This document shows positions 18,094 to 27,720 of a stretch of DNA of 64,000 nucleotides, piece by piece; within the stretch, counting starts at the first letter, position 1, and each line of letters opens with the position of its first letter. The stretch comes from Candidatus Blautia faecigallinarum (GTDB lineage: Bacteria; Bacillota; Clostridia; Lachnospirales; Lachnospiraceae). The DNA lies in contig DXBU01000090.1 of assembly GCA_019116385.1 (NCBI GenBank), forward strand, positions 1-64,000, in the 5' to 3' direction. The position numbers and the translations under genes are program-made. Below the pieces are notes generated by a model. It did no database searches. It was not told the DNA's origin and saw only the letters and a program-made list of their open reading frames with translations.

Positions 18094-19587
18094 CTATTTT
18101 TTCCACATTCCGGCTACCAGGACCGTCATATCATCTCTGGCGTGGTAGTCGCTGTATCCCAGCACCCGTTCCAGGATCCCCCGGCTGATCTCCTTGGGTG
18201 TTTCTTCTTTTACATCCATGATGATCTCCTTCATGGTCTCTTCTTCCCGCTCCATGGGCAGTGCATCCAGCACCCCGTCTGTCATCATAATGAGATAATC
18301 TCCATGATACAGTTTCCGGGAAGCCGTCTCAAATTCCATCTGCTGTACCAGTCCTGCGGCCAGGCTTTCCGAGACGATCGACTCCACCCAATGGTCTCTT
18401 TTGATAAAGGTCGCCGCTGCCCCGGCTTTTAGGAAATCACAGATTCCTGTATACAGGTCCACCGCGCACATATCTACAGTAGAAAACATTCCGTCTCTTC
18501 CCTTTAACAGCAATGCGGAATTGACCATACGCGCCGCTGTCTCCTGGGAAAAACCCGATTCCAGAAACTGTTCCAGAAGATCTACCACAACCTCGCTTTC
18601 CCGGCAGGCCTCCATACCTGAACCCATTCCGTCAGACAGGCACATGACAAATCTGCCCGCTTCTTCCTGGCGGCAGATATAATTATCACCGGACACTTTT
18701 TCCTTCTCTCTGGTAAGCTTGGCTACACCATACAGGATCTGATAGTTCAGATCTTCCTGAAAATGGACTGTATGATACTCTCCATTAACAATGCAGCGGC
18801 TTCCCTCTGCTGCAGCCATGGGCTTTTTGCACTCTTCCGAGAGGATCTGCGCTACCTCCGACATGGAGATACACTGTCCGCTTCTGGCCCGCATAGTAAG
18901 AAAAATCTGCTGTTTTCCTTTTTCCTTTTCTGTTACCCAGGCTTCTTTCAGCAGCACATGACGTTTTTTCAGGCTTTTTCGCAGCCGCTCTTCAAAAGCC
19001 GGCCTGGCTCTTTCCAGATCATAAAGATCCCTTGCCACCATCTGCATGATCTTGGACACCTCGGTAAGCTGCTGGGCCACCGCTATCCGATTTTCGATCA
19101 TTCGGTTATTCCAAAAAAGATTTTGCTTTTCCTTACGGAATAATTCTCCCAGTATATCCATATACTGGACGGAATGGCTGCATACACCGCTCCACTCTCC
19201 CTTCAGGCTGCCTATCTCCTCTTCGTTTCCTTCTTCCATAGCCCGGATGACTGCTTCTATGCCGCAGCACAATTCCCCTGCATGTTCTGTCCAGCACAGA
19301 TCCTTCTGGTAACACCTGCTGCACACCCGTTCCCTGGCATCCTGGATGATCCCCTGGATCTGTCCGCTGCTTAAATAATCTTTCTTATACGGCATTCCAT
19401 AAAACGTATCTGCCAGCCTTTGAAAGGACGCCGCGTATCGTTCCACTTTTTCCTTCTGAGGATGGCTCTCACACAGAGGAAGCAGTTCCTCCTTCTTTGG
19501 CGTTCTGACTGCCAAAATAGTTTTTGCCATGTCCCGCATGATCAGCACAGTGCCGATAACGAGCATGGCAATAATCCATTCCTGCAT
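18094..19587 (-). CDS. spoIIE: Stage II sporulation protein E-like PP2C phosphatase, short form
   Basis: VMCLSDGMGSGMEACRESE...YLIMMTDGVLDALP...ARDDMTVLVAGMW; lies between divIC- and tilS-like genes. Confidence 0.85.
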   Translation of the reverse strand: MQEWIIAMLVIGTVLIMRDMAKTILAVRTPKKEELLPLCESHPQKEKVERYAASFQRLADTFYGMPYKKDYLSSGQIQGIIQDARERVCSRCYQKDLCWTEHAGELCCGIEAVIRAMEEGNEEEIGSLKGEWSGVCSHSVQYMDILGELFRKEKQNLFWNNRMIENRIAVAQQLTEVSKIMQMVARDLYDLERARPAFEERLRKSLKKRHVLLKEAWVTEKEKGKQQIFLTMRARSGQCISMSEVAQILSEECKKPMAAAEGSRCIVNGEYHTVHFQEDLNYQILYGVAKLTREKEKVSGDNYICRQEEAGRFVMCLSDGMGSGMEACRESEVVVDLLEQFLESGFSQETAARMVNSALLLKGRDGMFSTVDMCAVDLYTGICDFLKAGAAATFIKRDHWVESIVSESLAAGLVQQMEFETASRKLYHGDYLIMMTDGVLDALPMEREEETMKEIIMDVKEETPKEISRGILERVLGYSDYHARDDMTVLVAGMWKK

Positions 19588-19699
19588 ATTCTCCCCTCCC
19601 TCTTAATATCCTCATTAAGTGGGTATTATAAGGGAAGCTTCTTAAAATATCTGTCAAACCCAGACGAAAAGATCAAAAAATTTTTCGTCAAAATATATT

Positions 19700-20008
19700 C
19701 TATTCTTCTTTGAATACGATTTCATTGTCCTTGACAAGTCCCAGCTTGTCACGGGCTACTTCCTCCACATATTCATCTGTCTGCATGTATTTTTTTAGTT
19801 CTTCGATCTCCTCAGTGCGGGCTTTTTCATCTTCTATGGATTCTTCCAGGGACGCAGCCCGGGCGTCATAAACCGCAAGCCGGTTTCTCAGGGTACGGCT
19901 CTGCATAAAAAGTCCCACAAGCAGCACAACGGCAACAAACCCGATAGCGAGCATGCCCAAATAATTATTCGCTATTTTGTTTTGGTTTTTTCTTCTCTTT
20001 TTTTTCAA
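19700..20008 (-). CDS. divIC: Septum formation initiator (DivIC/FtsB-like)
   Basis: One TM plus coiled coil, EEVARDKLGLVKDNEIVF; synteny. Confidence 0.85.
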   Translation of the reverse strand: MKKKRRKNQNKIANNYLGMLAIGFVAVVLLVGLFMQSRTLRNRLAVYDARAASLEESIEDEKARTEEIEELKKYMQTDEYVEEVARDKLGLVKDNEIVFKEE

Positions 20009-20456
20009 CCTGCCTGCCCCTCTTTTTCTGCAAAGTCCGATCCTTTTTTCCCTGGGAAACAGACTTCTCCATATTATGTACCAAAATTTTACCTCTTTCC
20101 CTTAGAAATAGCAACCTTTTTATCGTAATTATTACAAAAAATACAGGAATTCTCAAAATGATTATCCAAATCCTTAAAAAGAAAGGGCTGACGGTACAAT
20201 GGCAGAGCAGGACTCCAAGAAATAGCCCCAGCAGCAGAAAGCTTCTAAGACTCCCCTGGTTTGTCCGGTACGCAGCCCCAAACACAAACAGCGCCGCAAA
20301 AATCCAAAACAGCAGATCTTCCGCTGCAGCTGCAGCCTTCCCGTGAGGCAAAACCGTTTTTAAAGCCAAGAGCAGGTCATAGAAAAGAAGAAGCACTGCG
20401 CCAATACATGCAAACTGAAAAAAAAGAACGATTTCATATCGGATATATTCGCTCAT
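19965..20456 (-). CDS. yabQ: Spore cortex biosynthesis protein YabQ
   Basis: Hydrophobic protein with LLLFYDLLLALKTVLPHGKAAAAAEDLLFWI; synteny. Confidence 0.8.
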   Translation of the reverse strand: MSEYIRYEIVLFFQFACIGAVLLLFYDLLLALKTVLPHGKAAAAAEDLLFWIFAALFVFGAAYRTNQGSLRSFLLLGLFLGVLLCHCTVSPFFLRIWIIILRIPVFFVIITIKRLLFLRERGKILVHNMEKSVSQGKKDRTLQKKRGRQVEKKEKKKPKQNSE

Positions 20457-20459
20457 ACG

Positions 20460-20792
20460 CTAACGGAACATCCTTTTCAAAAAAGACTCCTCCCGGTTTT
20501 CCCTGTCTTTTGACAAATACTGAAGGCTGTCGACCCTTCCGGTGATCGCCGCCTCTCCCTTTTCCAGATTCAGGTGCTTAACATGCAGCTGCTCTCCTTT
20601 TATGGAAAGCTTGCCTTTCTGAGTCACCAGCAGGATTTCCTTTTCATCAAAGGAGTCTACATCAAGTACGCCGGTAACCGTTCCTCCCTGTCGGTTTTCC
20701 AGTATCAGCTTATGAGGTACGGCGGATTTCTTTTCTTCCAAAATGTCCTCCTTAAACGTCTCTCTCTTTAGTTTATGAGCGCAAAAGTACAA
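20460..20792 (-). CDS. yabP: Sporulation protein YabP
   Basis: HKLILENRQGGTVTGVLDVDSFDEKEILLVTQKGKLSIKGEQLHVKHLNLEKGEAAITGRVDSLQY. Confidence 0.88.
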   Translation of the reverse strand: MYFCAHKLKRETFKEDILEEKKSAVPHKLILENRQGGTVTGVLDVDSFDEKEILLVTQKGKLSIKGEQLHVKHLNLEKGEAAITGRVDSLQYLSKDRENREESFLKRMFR

Positions 20793-20799
20793 ATAGACA

Positions 20800-21093
20800 T
20801 CAAAGATACCGATACATACTCTCAGCTTCGTCTTTCTTTACTGTCTCCTTTACATCCAGTACCTCTACTTTTACGTTTTTTCCGCCGAACTGGATCTCGA
20901 TAATGTCTCCGGCTTTTACCTGAGCCGAGGCTTTGGCCGGTTTTTCGTTTATCAGTACCCGTCCCGCGTCACAGGCATCGTTGGCCACGGTACGCCGTTT
21001 GATCAGGCGGGATACTTTTAAATATTTATCTAACCGCATCGTTTCCTCCATAATAAAAGGGGGAACCGTTCGTTCCCCCAGGTTTTTGTTCAT
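20800..21093 (-). CDS. S4-domain RNA-binding protein (YabO/RqcP-like)
   Basis: MRLDKYLKVSRLIKRRTVANDACDAGRVLINEKPAKASAQVKAGDIIEI; ATG at about 21048. Confidence 0.88.
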   Translation of the reverse strand: MNKNLGERTVPPFIMEETMRLDKYLKVSRLIKRRTVANDACDAGRVLINEKPAKASAQVKAGDIIEIQFGGKNVKVEVLDVKETVKKDEAESMYRYL

Positions 21094-21096
21094 TGA

Positions 21097-21375
21097 TTAT
21101 TTGCCGTTAACCATATCTTTTAAAGCTTTGCCTGCTTTAAATTTCGGAGCTTTAGAAGCTTCAATCTTCATAGTCGCACCAGTCTGAGGATTTCTTCCCT
21201 CTCTAGCAGCTCTTTCACTGACTTCAAATGTACCAAAGCCAACCAGCTGGATCTTTCCGCCTTTTTTCAGTTCATCGGATACAACATCGATAAAGGATTT
21301 CAAAACTGCCTCTACATCTTTCTTTGCCAGGTTGGTTTCCTTGGACATAGCTGCTATTAATTCTGTTTTATTCAT
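21097..21375 (-). CDS. hup: HU family DNA-binding protein
   Basis: MNKTELIAAMSKETNLAKKDVEAVLKSFIDVVSDELKKGGKIQLVGFGTFEV. Confidence 0.95.
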   Translation of the reverse strand: MNKTELIAAMSKETNLAKKDVEAVLKSFIDVVSDELKKGGKIQLVGFGTFEVSERAAREGRNPQTGATMKIEASKAPKFKAGKALKDMVNGK

Positions 21376-21470
21376 GGTGTTTCCTCCTCTAAATTGATCT
21401 CTCTTTCTTAATAGTTTTGGTTACACTTCCGCCTGGCGCTTTCCGCCAGGCGATAGTGCTCTGTTTACTA

Positions 21471-21499
21471 TATATATACCTTTTAATGCGTATTGTCAA
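21471..21499 (-). promoter_or_regulatory. Sigma-A-type promoter upstream of hup
   Basis: Minus strand TTGACA (21494-21499), 17 bp, TATATA (21471-21476). Confidence 0.6.
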
Positions 21500-21573
21500 G
21501 GTTTTTCCTGATATTCCGTCAAAAATAACAGCATTTTTTCAGTATTCCTAAAAGAGAGCCTCAATCCAGCTGA

Positions 21574-23307
21574 TCAAAGCATGGAATTTACCATATCCAG
21601 CACCGCTTTGCCCATGGTTTCGGACTTCTGGTCTGCCTCCTCCATAGAGGATCCTTTTACTCCATAGTAGAATTTTACTTTTGGCTCTGTACCGGATGGA
21701 CGCACACAAACCCATGCGTCATCGGTAAGGTCATAGTATAATACATTGGAGTTGGGCAGTCCGGTGGGCTTAACTTCACCTGTAGCCAGATCGGTAATGG
21801 TATCCTTCTTGTAATCTCTAAAGGACAGCACCTTATGTCCCGCAAACTCTGCAGGCGGGTTTTTCCGTAAGGTGTCCATGATCTCCTGGATCTTTGCCAG
21901 GCCTTCGATGCCTTTTAAAGTAACAGACTGGATCGCATCCTTATAATAGCCGTACTGTTCGTACATTTCGATCATAGCGTCCCACAAGGTCTTGCCCTGG
22001 GTCTTATAATAAGCTGCAGCTTCGCAAAGAGCCATGGTAGCCACGATGGCGTCCTTATCTCTTGCGTAGGTGCCGATCAGGCAGCCGTAACTTTCTTCAA
22101 AGCCGAAGAGATACGTTCCTTTGCCGCTGTTTTCGAAGCCTAAGATCTGCTGGCCAATATACTTAAATCCGGTGAGCACTTCAATGAGCTTCACACCGTA
22201 CCCTCTGGCAATGGCGTCTGCCAGATTGCTGGTAACGATGGTCTTAATAAGCGCACCGTCTTCCGGGAGGCTTCCATTGATGGCCTTTTTCTGACCAATT
22301 TCATAATTTGCCAGCAGGCATCCGGACATGTTTCCAGTCAGATCGTGGTATTCTCCGTTTTTATCCTTTACACGAACGCCCAGGCGGTCTGCGTCAGGGT
22401 CTGTAGCCAGGACAAGATCCGCATCGATCTCTTTGGCAAGCTTTAATCCCAGTTCAAAGGCTTCGGAAGCTTCCGGGTTCGGGTAGCTTACAGTGGGGAA
22501 ATCGCCGTTGGGCAGTTCCTGTTCTTTTACTACATATACATTTTCGAATCCCAGCTCTTTTAAGATCCTTCTGGCAGGGATATTTCCCGTTCCGTGAAGG
22601 GGGGTATAGACGATCTTCAGATTTTTTCCTTCTGCCTGGATGGCATCCATATGGAGAACCTGCTTTTTCAATTCTGCCATGTAGGCATCATCGATCGCCT
22701 GTCCGATCACCTGGTAAAGGCCGGCTGCTTCTGCCTGTGCCTTATCCATAGTCTTTACAGTATTCCAGTCGGAGATTGCTTTTACTTCAGCCATGATGCC
22801 GGAATCGTGAGGCGGAGTGATCTGGGCGCCGTCTTCCCAGTATACCTTGTATCCATTGTATTCGGACGGATTGTGGCTGGCAGTGATGTTGATGCCGGCC
22901 GCACAGCCTAAATGTCTTACCGCAAAAGAAAGCTCAGGAGTCGGTCTTAAGGATTCGAAGATGTAGGCCTTGATCCCGTTTGCCGCCAGGCAAAGAGCGG
23001 ATTCCTGGGCAAATTCCGGAGACATATGCCTGGAATCGTAAGCGATGGCCACACCCTGGGATTCCTTGCCTACCTTCAGGATGTAGTTTGCCAGACCCTG
23101 GGTGGCTCTCCTTACCACATAAATGTTCATGCGGTTCGTACCTGCTCCGATGATTCCTCTAAGACCGGCTGTACCAAATTCCAGATCCATGTAAAACCGT
23201 TCTTTGATCTCGTTTTCATCATTTTCGATCGCTTTTAATTCTGCTTTTGTGTCCTCATCAAAGTATGGGTTTTCGAGCCATTGATTATAAACCTCTTTAT
23301 AATCCAT
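21574..23307 (-). CDS. Phospho-sugar mutase (phosphoglucomutase/phosphomannomutase family)
   Basis: ITASHNPSEYNGYKVYW, DPDADRLGV, RPSGTEPKVKFY. Confidence 0.94.
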   Translation of the reverse strand: MDYKEVYNQWLENPYFDEDTKAELKAIENDENEIKERFYMDLEFGTAGLRGIIGAGTNRMNIYVVRRATQGLANYILKVGKESQGVAIAYDSRHMSPEFAQESALCLAANGIKAYIFESLRPTPELSFAVRHLGCAAGINITASHNPSEYNGYKVYWEDGAQITPPHDSGIMAEVKAISDWNTVKTMDKAQAEAAGLYQVIGQAIDDAYMAELKKQVLHMDAIQAEGKNLKIVYTPLHGTGNIPARRILKELGFENVYVVKEQELPNGDFPTVSYPNPEASEAFELGLKLAKEIDADLVLATDPDADRLGVRVKDKNGEYHDLTGNMSGCLLANYEIGQKKAINGSLPEDGALIKTIVTSNLADAIARGYGVKLIEVLTGFKYIGQQILGFENSGKGTYLFGFEESYGCLIGTYARDKDAIVATMALCEAAAYYKTQGKTLWDAMIEMYEQYGYYKDAIQSVTLKGIEGLAKIQEIMDTLRKNPPAEFAGHKVLSFRDYKKDTITDLATGEVKPTGLPNSNVLYYDLTDDAWVCVRPSGTEPKVKFYYGVKGSSMEEADQKSETMGKAVLDMVNSML

Positions 23308-23390
23308 ACTATAGTACCTCCCTATACATATTTTTCTCTATTATATAACAGTTTTTCTGAAAAATAAAGAGAATTTGGACAATCCTTCTC

Positions 23391-24380
23391 TCAAAATGGA
23401 TAATGTAAGAAACACTGGTCTGTGAACCGCTTCCAGATTTCCTTCTGGCGGATCAGGATCTTTAATTTTTCGTTGTTCTTCTCGGAGATCCAGGCCTTGT
23501 TATGGGAATAGTAATAGTTAGACAGCTTCCAGTATTTTTCCGGATAAGTGAACCGGATACGCAGATGCTCCCATTCCTCTCTGGAGATCCGGCGCTCCTG
23601 GCTGTAGGTCCAAAGCATTTTTTTAGCAAGTTCCGGATTCCAGTTATACTTTTCCAGGATCTTCCGCATAAAGCGGTAGAGATCCACCATTTGCACATCA
23701 AAACTCCAATGGCCAAAGTTCGTCACGGCAGTCCTGCCCTGGAGCATCAGGATATTGTGCTGATTGTATTCCCCGTGGCAGATCCATCCCTCTTTGCCCG
23801 CCTCTTCTTTCAGCCGGCCGTAGGAGGAATCCTCCAACATTTCCAAAGCCTCTTCCCCTCGTTTTAAAAACCATTCCACACTTGAGAGAAATTCCTTTTC
23901 AAAGGGACTGGAAGCTCCTTTTTTGCGGATGAATTTTCGGATTTTTCTCAATTCCTGGTTATGGCGCAGATACTCATCCTTAAGAGACCTGCCCATGTAC
24001 TCCTCCGCCGGGGGCAGCTTCATAATCTTATGTAAGCTTGCAAGAGTCCGTACTCCCAAAAGGATATCCTCTCTGGATTTGGTATCGCACTCCCTCCCTT
24101 CATACCAGCGCTGGAGTGTATAAGGAATATTATCCTTGTCCCTGCTTATCAGGCTGCCTTCTTTGTTTTCCAGAAACACATCCACCAGTCCGCCTTTTTC
24201 CTGAATAGAAAGAAGAAGCTCCTGTTGTTTTAAAAGTTTCTTTTCAGATCCTGAAAATTCTTTTAAAATAAGGAGCCCCTCTTCTGTCTGGCAAAGCAGT
24301 GCGCCTCTTATCCGAAAAGCCGACCTTGCTGTCAGGCCATATTGCTCTAAGGTACTGAGTCCATGATCATACAATCGCAT
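23391..24380 (-). CDS. CotS-like spore coat protein (aminoglycoside phosphotransferase fold)
   Basis: ICHGEYNQHNILML and VTNFGHWSFDVQMVDLYRFMRKILEKYNWN. Confidence 0.78.
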   Translation of the reverse strand: MRLYDHGLSTLEQYGLTARSAFRIRGALLCQTEEGLLILKEFSGSEKKLLKQQELLLSIQEKGGLVDVFLENKEGSLISRDKDNIPYTLQRWYEGRECDTKSREDILLGVRTLASLHKIMKLPPAEEYMGRSLKDEYLRHNQELRKIRKFIRKKGASSPFEKEFLSSVEWFLKRGEEALEMLEDSSYGRLKEEAGKEGWICHGEYNQHNILMLQGRTAVTNFGHWSFDVQMVDLYRFMRKILEKYNWNPELAKKMLWTYSQERRISREEWEHLRIRFTYPEKYWKLSNYYYSHNKAWISEKNNEKLKILIRQKEIWKRFTDQCFLHYPF

Positions 24381-24467
24381 ATCCCCCTCTTGTTTTTGTA
24401 CCTTCTATCTTATGTGAGGAAGGCAGGGGATATGCTGTAGGAATAAGATCCTTTGCTCTGCAGTTTT

Positions 24468-25784
24468 CTATATTTTATTGAGAAGAATTTCTTTTTTATT
24501 CCATTCGGGGTGTTCCAGCACCGCTTCCAAAAGACGGTTCAGAGTTTCTCCCAGTTCTTTTCCCGGTGCCATCCCGGCCTCCATAAGGTCTCTTCCGGTC
24601 ACTGCCAGGGTCTTTAAAGAAACGCACTGTTCCTTTTCCTGGATTTCCCGGTAGCACTGTTCCACCCCGTTTAAGCGTTCCAGCTTCTGTTCCCGTTTAT
24701 ATTCACTTTGGGAAAGGAGATCTGCCCGCTGTACCTCCAGATAGAGAGGAAAAAGTTCTTCTCCGATCTGATTTACCGCCTTCCGCACCTGGACCATGGA
24801 GGGCAGGGGCCGAAAATCGTGCCACTTGATCAGTGTCACTACTTTTTTAATGGTATCGTTGTCAAATTTCAGGCGGCGGAGAATTTCCCGGGCCAGTTTT
24901 TCTCCCTGGGGGCCATGCTGTTTAAAATGGTCCCGGCCGGTTTCATCTGTCCGCCGGACCACCGGTTTTCCAATGTCATGGAGGAGCATGGTCAGCCGCA
25001 GCACCTTGTCCGGGCGGACCTTTTTCAGGCTGCAAAGGGTATGTTCCCCTACTGAGCAAAAATGGTGGGGCGTATTTTGGGGTGTCTCCATACAGGCATC
25101 AAATTCCTGCAGAAATACTTTTGTGATCCCAGTCTCATACGCGATCCGCAGATAATCCGGATGGGGAGATACCAGCAGTTTTATCAGCTCCGTCTGGATC
25201 CGCTCTGCGCTTACCCGTTTCAGATTGGGAGCGATCACACCAAGGGCCTTCTTCGTTTCCTCTTCTATAGAAAAGCCAAGCTGTGCGGAAAACCGTACTG
25301 CCCGGAGGATCCGCAGCGCATCCTCTGAAAAACGCTCCATGGGATCCCCCACACAGCGTATGATCCGGTTCTTTAAGTCTTCTTCCCCATGAAAATAATC
25401 CACGATTCCTGTTTCCGGATGATACGCCATTGCATTAATAGTAAAATCCCGCCGTTTCAGATCCTCTTTCAGATTCGTGGTAAAGGTTACCTCTTTGGGG
25501 TGACGGCCGTCCTCATATTCTCCATCGATGCGGTAGGTAGTCACCTCAAAGCCTTCTCCGCCCATAAGGACTGTCACGGTCCCATGGGCAAGTCCGGTGT
25601 CTACGGTGCGCCGGAACAGGCTTTTCACCTGTCCCGGGGAAGCTGAGGTAGTGATATCCCAGTCGTCCGGTGTGCGTCCAAGAAGGCTGTCCCTGACGCA
25701 GCCGCCCACTGCATACCCTTCAAAGCCGGCTGCATTGAGCACATCTAAAATTTTATGCACATTGATTGGAATCTGTAAATCCAT
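24468..25784 (-). CDS. cca: CCA tRNA nucleotidyltransferase
   Basis: YAVGGCVRDSLLGRTPDDWDITTSA, RRDFTINAMAYHP, HD-domain MLLHDIGKP; start refined to MDLQIPIN at 25784. Confidence 0.95.
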   Translation of the reverse strand: MDLQIPINVHKILDVLNAAGFEGYAVGGCVRDSLLGRTPDDWDITTSASPGQVKSLFRRTVDTGLAHGTVTVLMGGEGFEVTTYRIDGEYEDGRHPKEVTFTTNLKEDLKRRDFTINAMAYHPETGIVDYFHGEEDLKNRIIRCVGDPMERFSEDALRILRAVRFSAQLGFSIEEETKKALGVIAPNLKRVSAERIQTELIKLLVSPHPDYLRIAYETGITKVFLQEFDACMETPQNTPHHFCSVGEHTLCSLKKVRPDKVLRLTMLLHDIGKPVVRRTDETGRDHFKQHGPQGEKLAREILRRLKFDNDTIKKVVTLIKWHDFRPLPSMVQVRKAVNQIGEELFPLYLEVQRADLLSQSEYKREQKLERLNGVEQCYREIQEKEQCVSLKTLAVTGRDLMEAGMAPGKELGETLNRLLEAVLEHPEWNKKEILLNKI

Positions 25785-25786
25785 TT

Positions 25787-27226
25787 TTAATATGCTCTTC
25801 CCCAATAAACCATTTTTTTCGCCGGTTTTCCGCAGCAGATGCAGGTACCGGAGATCTGTTCCTGTTCAAAGGGAATACACCGTGAAGTTGCCTGGACATC
25901 TTCTTTGATCTTTTCTTCGCATTCCTGGCAGCCGCACCACATTGCTTTTACAAAGCCCGGCTTGTTCACAATGATATCCTTGAACTCCTCGTAAGTGGCC
26001 GCCGTATAAGTATGGCTGTCACGATGGCGGCGGGCACGCTCCAGCATATCCTTCTGCATCATTTCCAGGATTTCCTGAACCTTTTGAGCCAGCTCTTCGA
26101 AGCGTACGGTATATTTTTCTCTGGTGTCTCTGCGGCAGATCACTGCCTGTCCGTTTTCGATGTCTTTGGGGCCGCACTCGATACGTACCGGGATCCCTCT
26201 CATTTCCTGTTCTGCAAATTTGAATCCCGGGCTCTTATCTGTAGCGTCTACTTTCACCCGGATACCGGCCGCTTTTAAGGCAGCAAAAAGTTCCTCCGCC
26301 TTTTCCAGCACCCCTTCCTTTCTCTGCTGGATGGGAATGATCACTGCCTGGGTCGGGGCGATCCTTGGAGGCAGCACCAGTCCGCTGTTGTCTCCGTGTA
26401 CCATGATGATGGCGCCGATGATCCTGGTTGACATACCCCAGGAAGTCTGATGGACATACTGAAGTTTATTTTCTTTATCTGTATACTGGATGCCGAAAGC
26501 TTTGGCAAAACCATCGCCGAAGTTGTGGCTGGTACCGGACTGCAGGGCTTTTCCGTCGTGCATCAAAGATTCGATGGTGTAGGTAGCTTCTGCCCCGGCA
26601 AATTTTTCTTTGTCGGTCTTCTGGCCTTTAATAACCGGGATCGCCAGGACTTCTTCACAAAAATCCGCATAAACATTCAGCATCTGGATGGTTCTCTCCT
26701 GTGCTTCCTCTGCCGTGGCATGTGCCGTATGGCCTTCCTGCCACAAAAACTCCCGGGAACGAAGGAACGGACGGGTCGTCTTTTCCCAGCGCACAACGGA
26801 GCACCACTGATTATATACCTTCGGCAGGTCTCTGTGGGACTGGATCTCCTTCTGATAAAAATCACAAAACAGAGTTTCTGAAGTAGGACGGACACAAAGG
26901 CGCTCCTGAAGCGCCTCTACGCCGCCGTGAGTCACCCAGGCCACCTCCGGTGCGAAGCCTTCCACATGATCTTTTTCCTTCTGGAGCAAAGATTCCGGGA
27001 TAAAAATGGGCATGTATACGTTTTCTACTCCTGTTTCCTTAAATCTGCGGTCCAGCTCCTTTTGGATATTTTCCCAGATGGCATAGCCTGCAGGTTTTAT
27101 GACCATGCAGCCTTTTACGCTGGCATAATCACACAATTCTGCTTTCTTTACTACATCCGTATACCACTGGGCGAAATCCTCTTCCATAGAAGTGATCGCT
27201 TCTACAAGTTTCTTTTCCTTTGCCAT
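25787..27226 (-). CDS. proS: Prolyl-tRNA synthetase
   Basis: [33 protein letters not shown]...RPTSETLF...[15 protein letters not shown]. Confidence 0.95.
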   Translation of the reverse strand: MAKEKKLVEAITSMEEDFAQWYTDVVKKAELCDYASVKGCMVIKPAGYAIWENIQKELDRRFKETGVENVYMPIFIPESLLQKEKDHVEGFAPEVAWVTHGGVEALQERLCVRPTSETLFCDFYQKEIQSHRDLPKVYNQWCSVVRWEKTTRPFLRSREFLWQEGHTAHATAEEAQERTIQMLNVYADFCEEVLAIPVIKGQKTDKEKFAGAEATYTIESLMHDGKALQSGTSHNFGDGFAKAFGIQYTDKENKLQYVHQTSWGMSTRIIGAIIMVHGDNSGLVLPPRIAPTQAVIIPIQQRKEGVLEKAEELFAALKAAGIRVKVDATDKSPGFKFAEQEMRGIPVRIECGPKDIENGQAVICRRDTREKYTVRFEELAQKVQEILEMMQKDMLERARRHRDSHTYTAATYEEFKDIIVNKPGFVKAMWCGCQECEEKIKEDVQATSRCIPFEQEQISGTCICCGKPAKKMVYWGRAY

Positions 27227-27259
27227 GATCTTATTTTCTCCTTTTTTGTGTTAGATTTT

Positions 27260-27545
27260 TCCAGGAACAAAAAGCCTTTTTTCGATAAAAAAAGAAGCCT
27301 CTCATCCCCCACAAGGGACCGAAACGCTTCGGCGGTACCACCCTAATTAGCACCGGCTCTTTCTCCGGTACTCTCTTTTTTTCCGTTAACGCCGGACTGA
27401 CGCCGTACTTCAATCATACGGGGCTCCGAGGCCGGTTCCACAATTCCTGCACAAAATCCTTCCAGCGCCCTCCCTTTACAGCATATGCCGGTCCGGGATC
27501 CGGGATTTCTCTCTGGGATTATTCCTTGTGTACTATTCTCTTCAT
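27260..27545 (-). promoter_or_regulatory. T-box leader upstream of proS
   Basis: Conserved T-box AGGGTGGTACCGCC (27331-27344, minus strand), downstream terminator stem ending GCTTCTTTTTTT, upstream Stem I with AGAGAG-type element. Confidence 0.9.
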
Positions 27546-27720
27546 CGCCTATGAGATTTTTTCAATCTTTTTTCATTCTATGCGAATTTTTTGCAGGTGT
27601 CAAGCTTTTTCCTTGATTCCCCGTGTCTTTTCCAAGACAGATCAAAAAGGAGATCCCGCCAGGCTTATCAGGCCTTTGGCGGATATCCCTTTTTTCTTAT
27701 AGGATCTGTCCCCTATAGAC

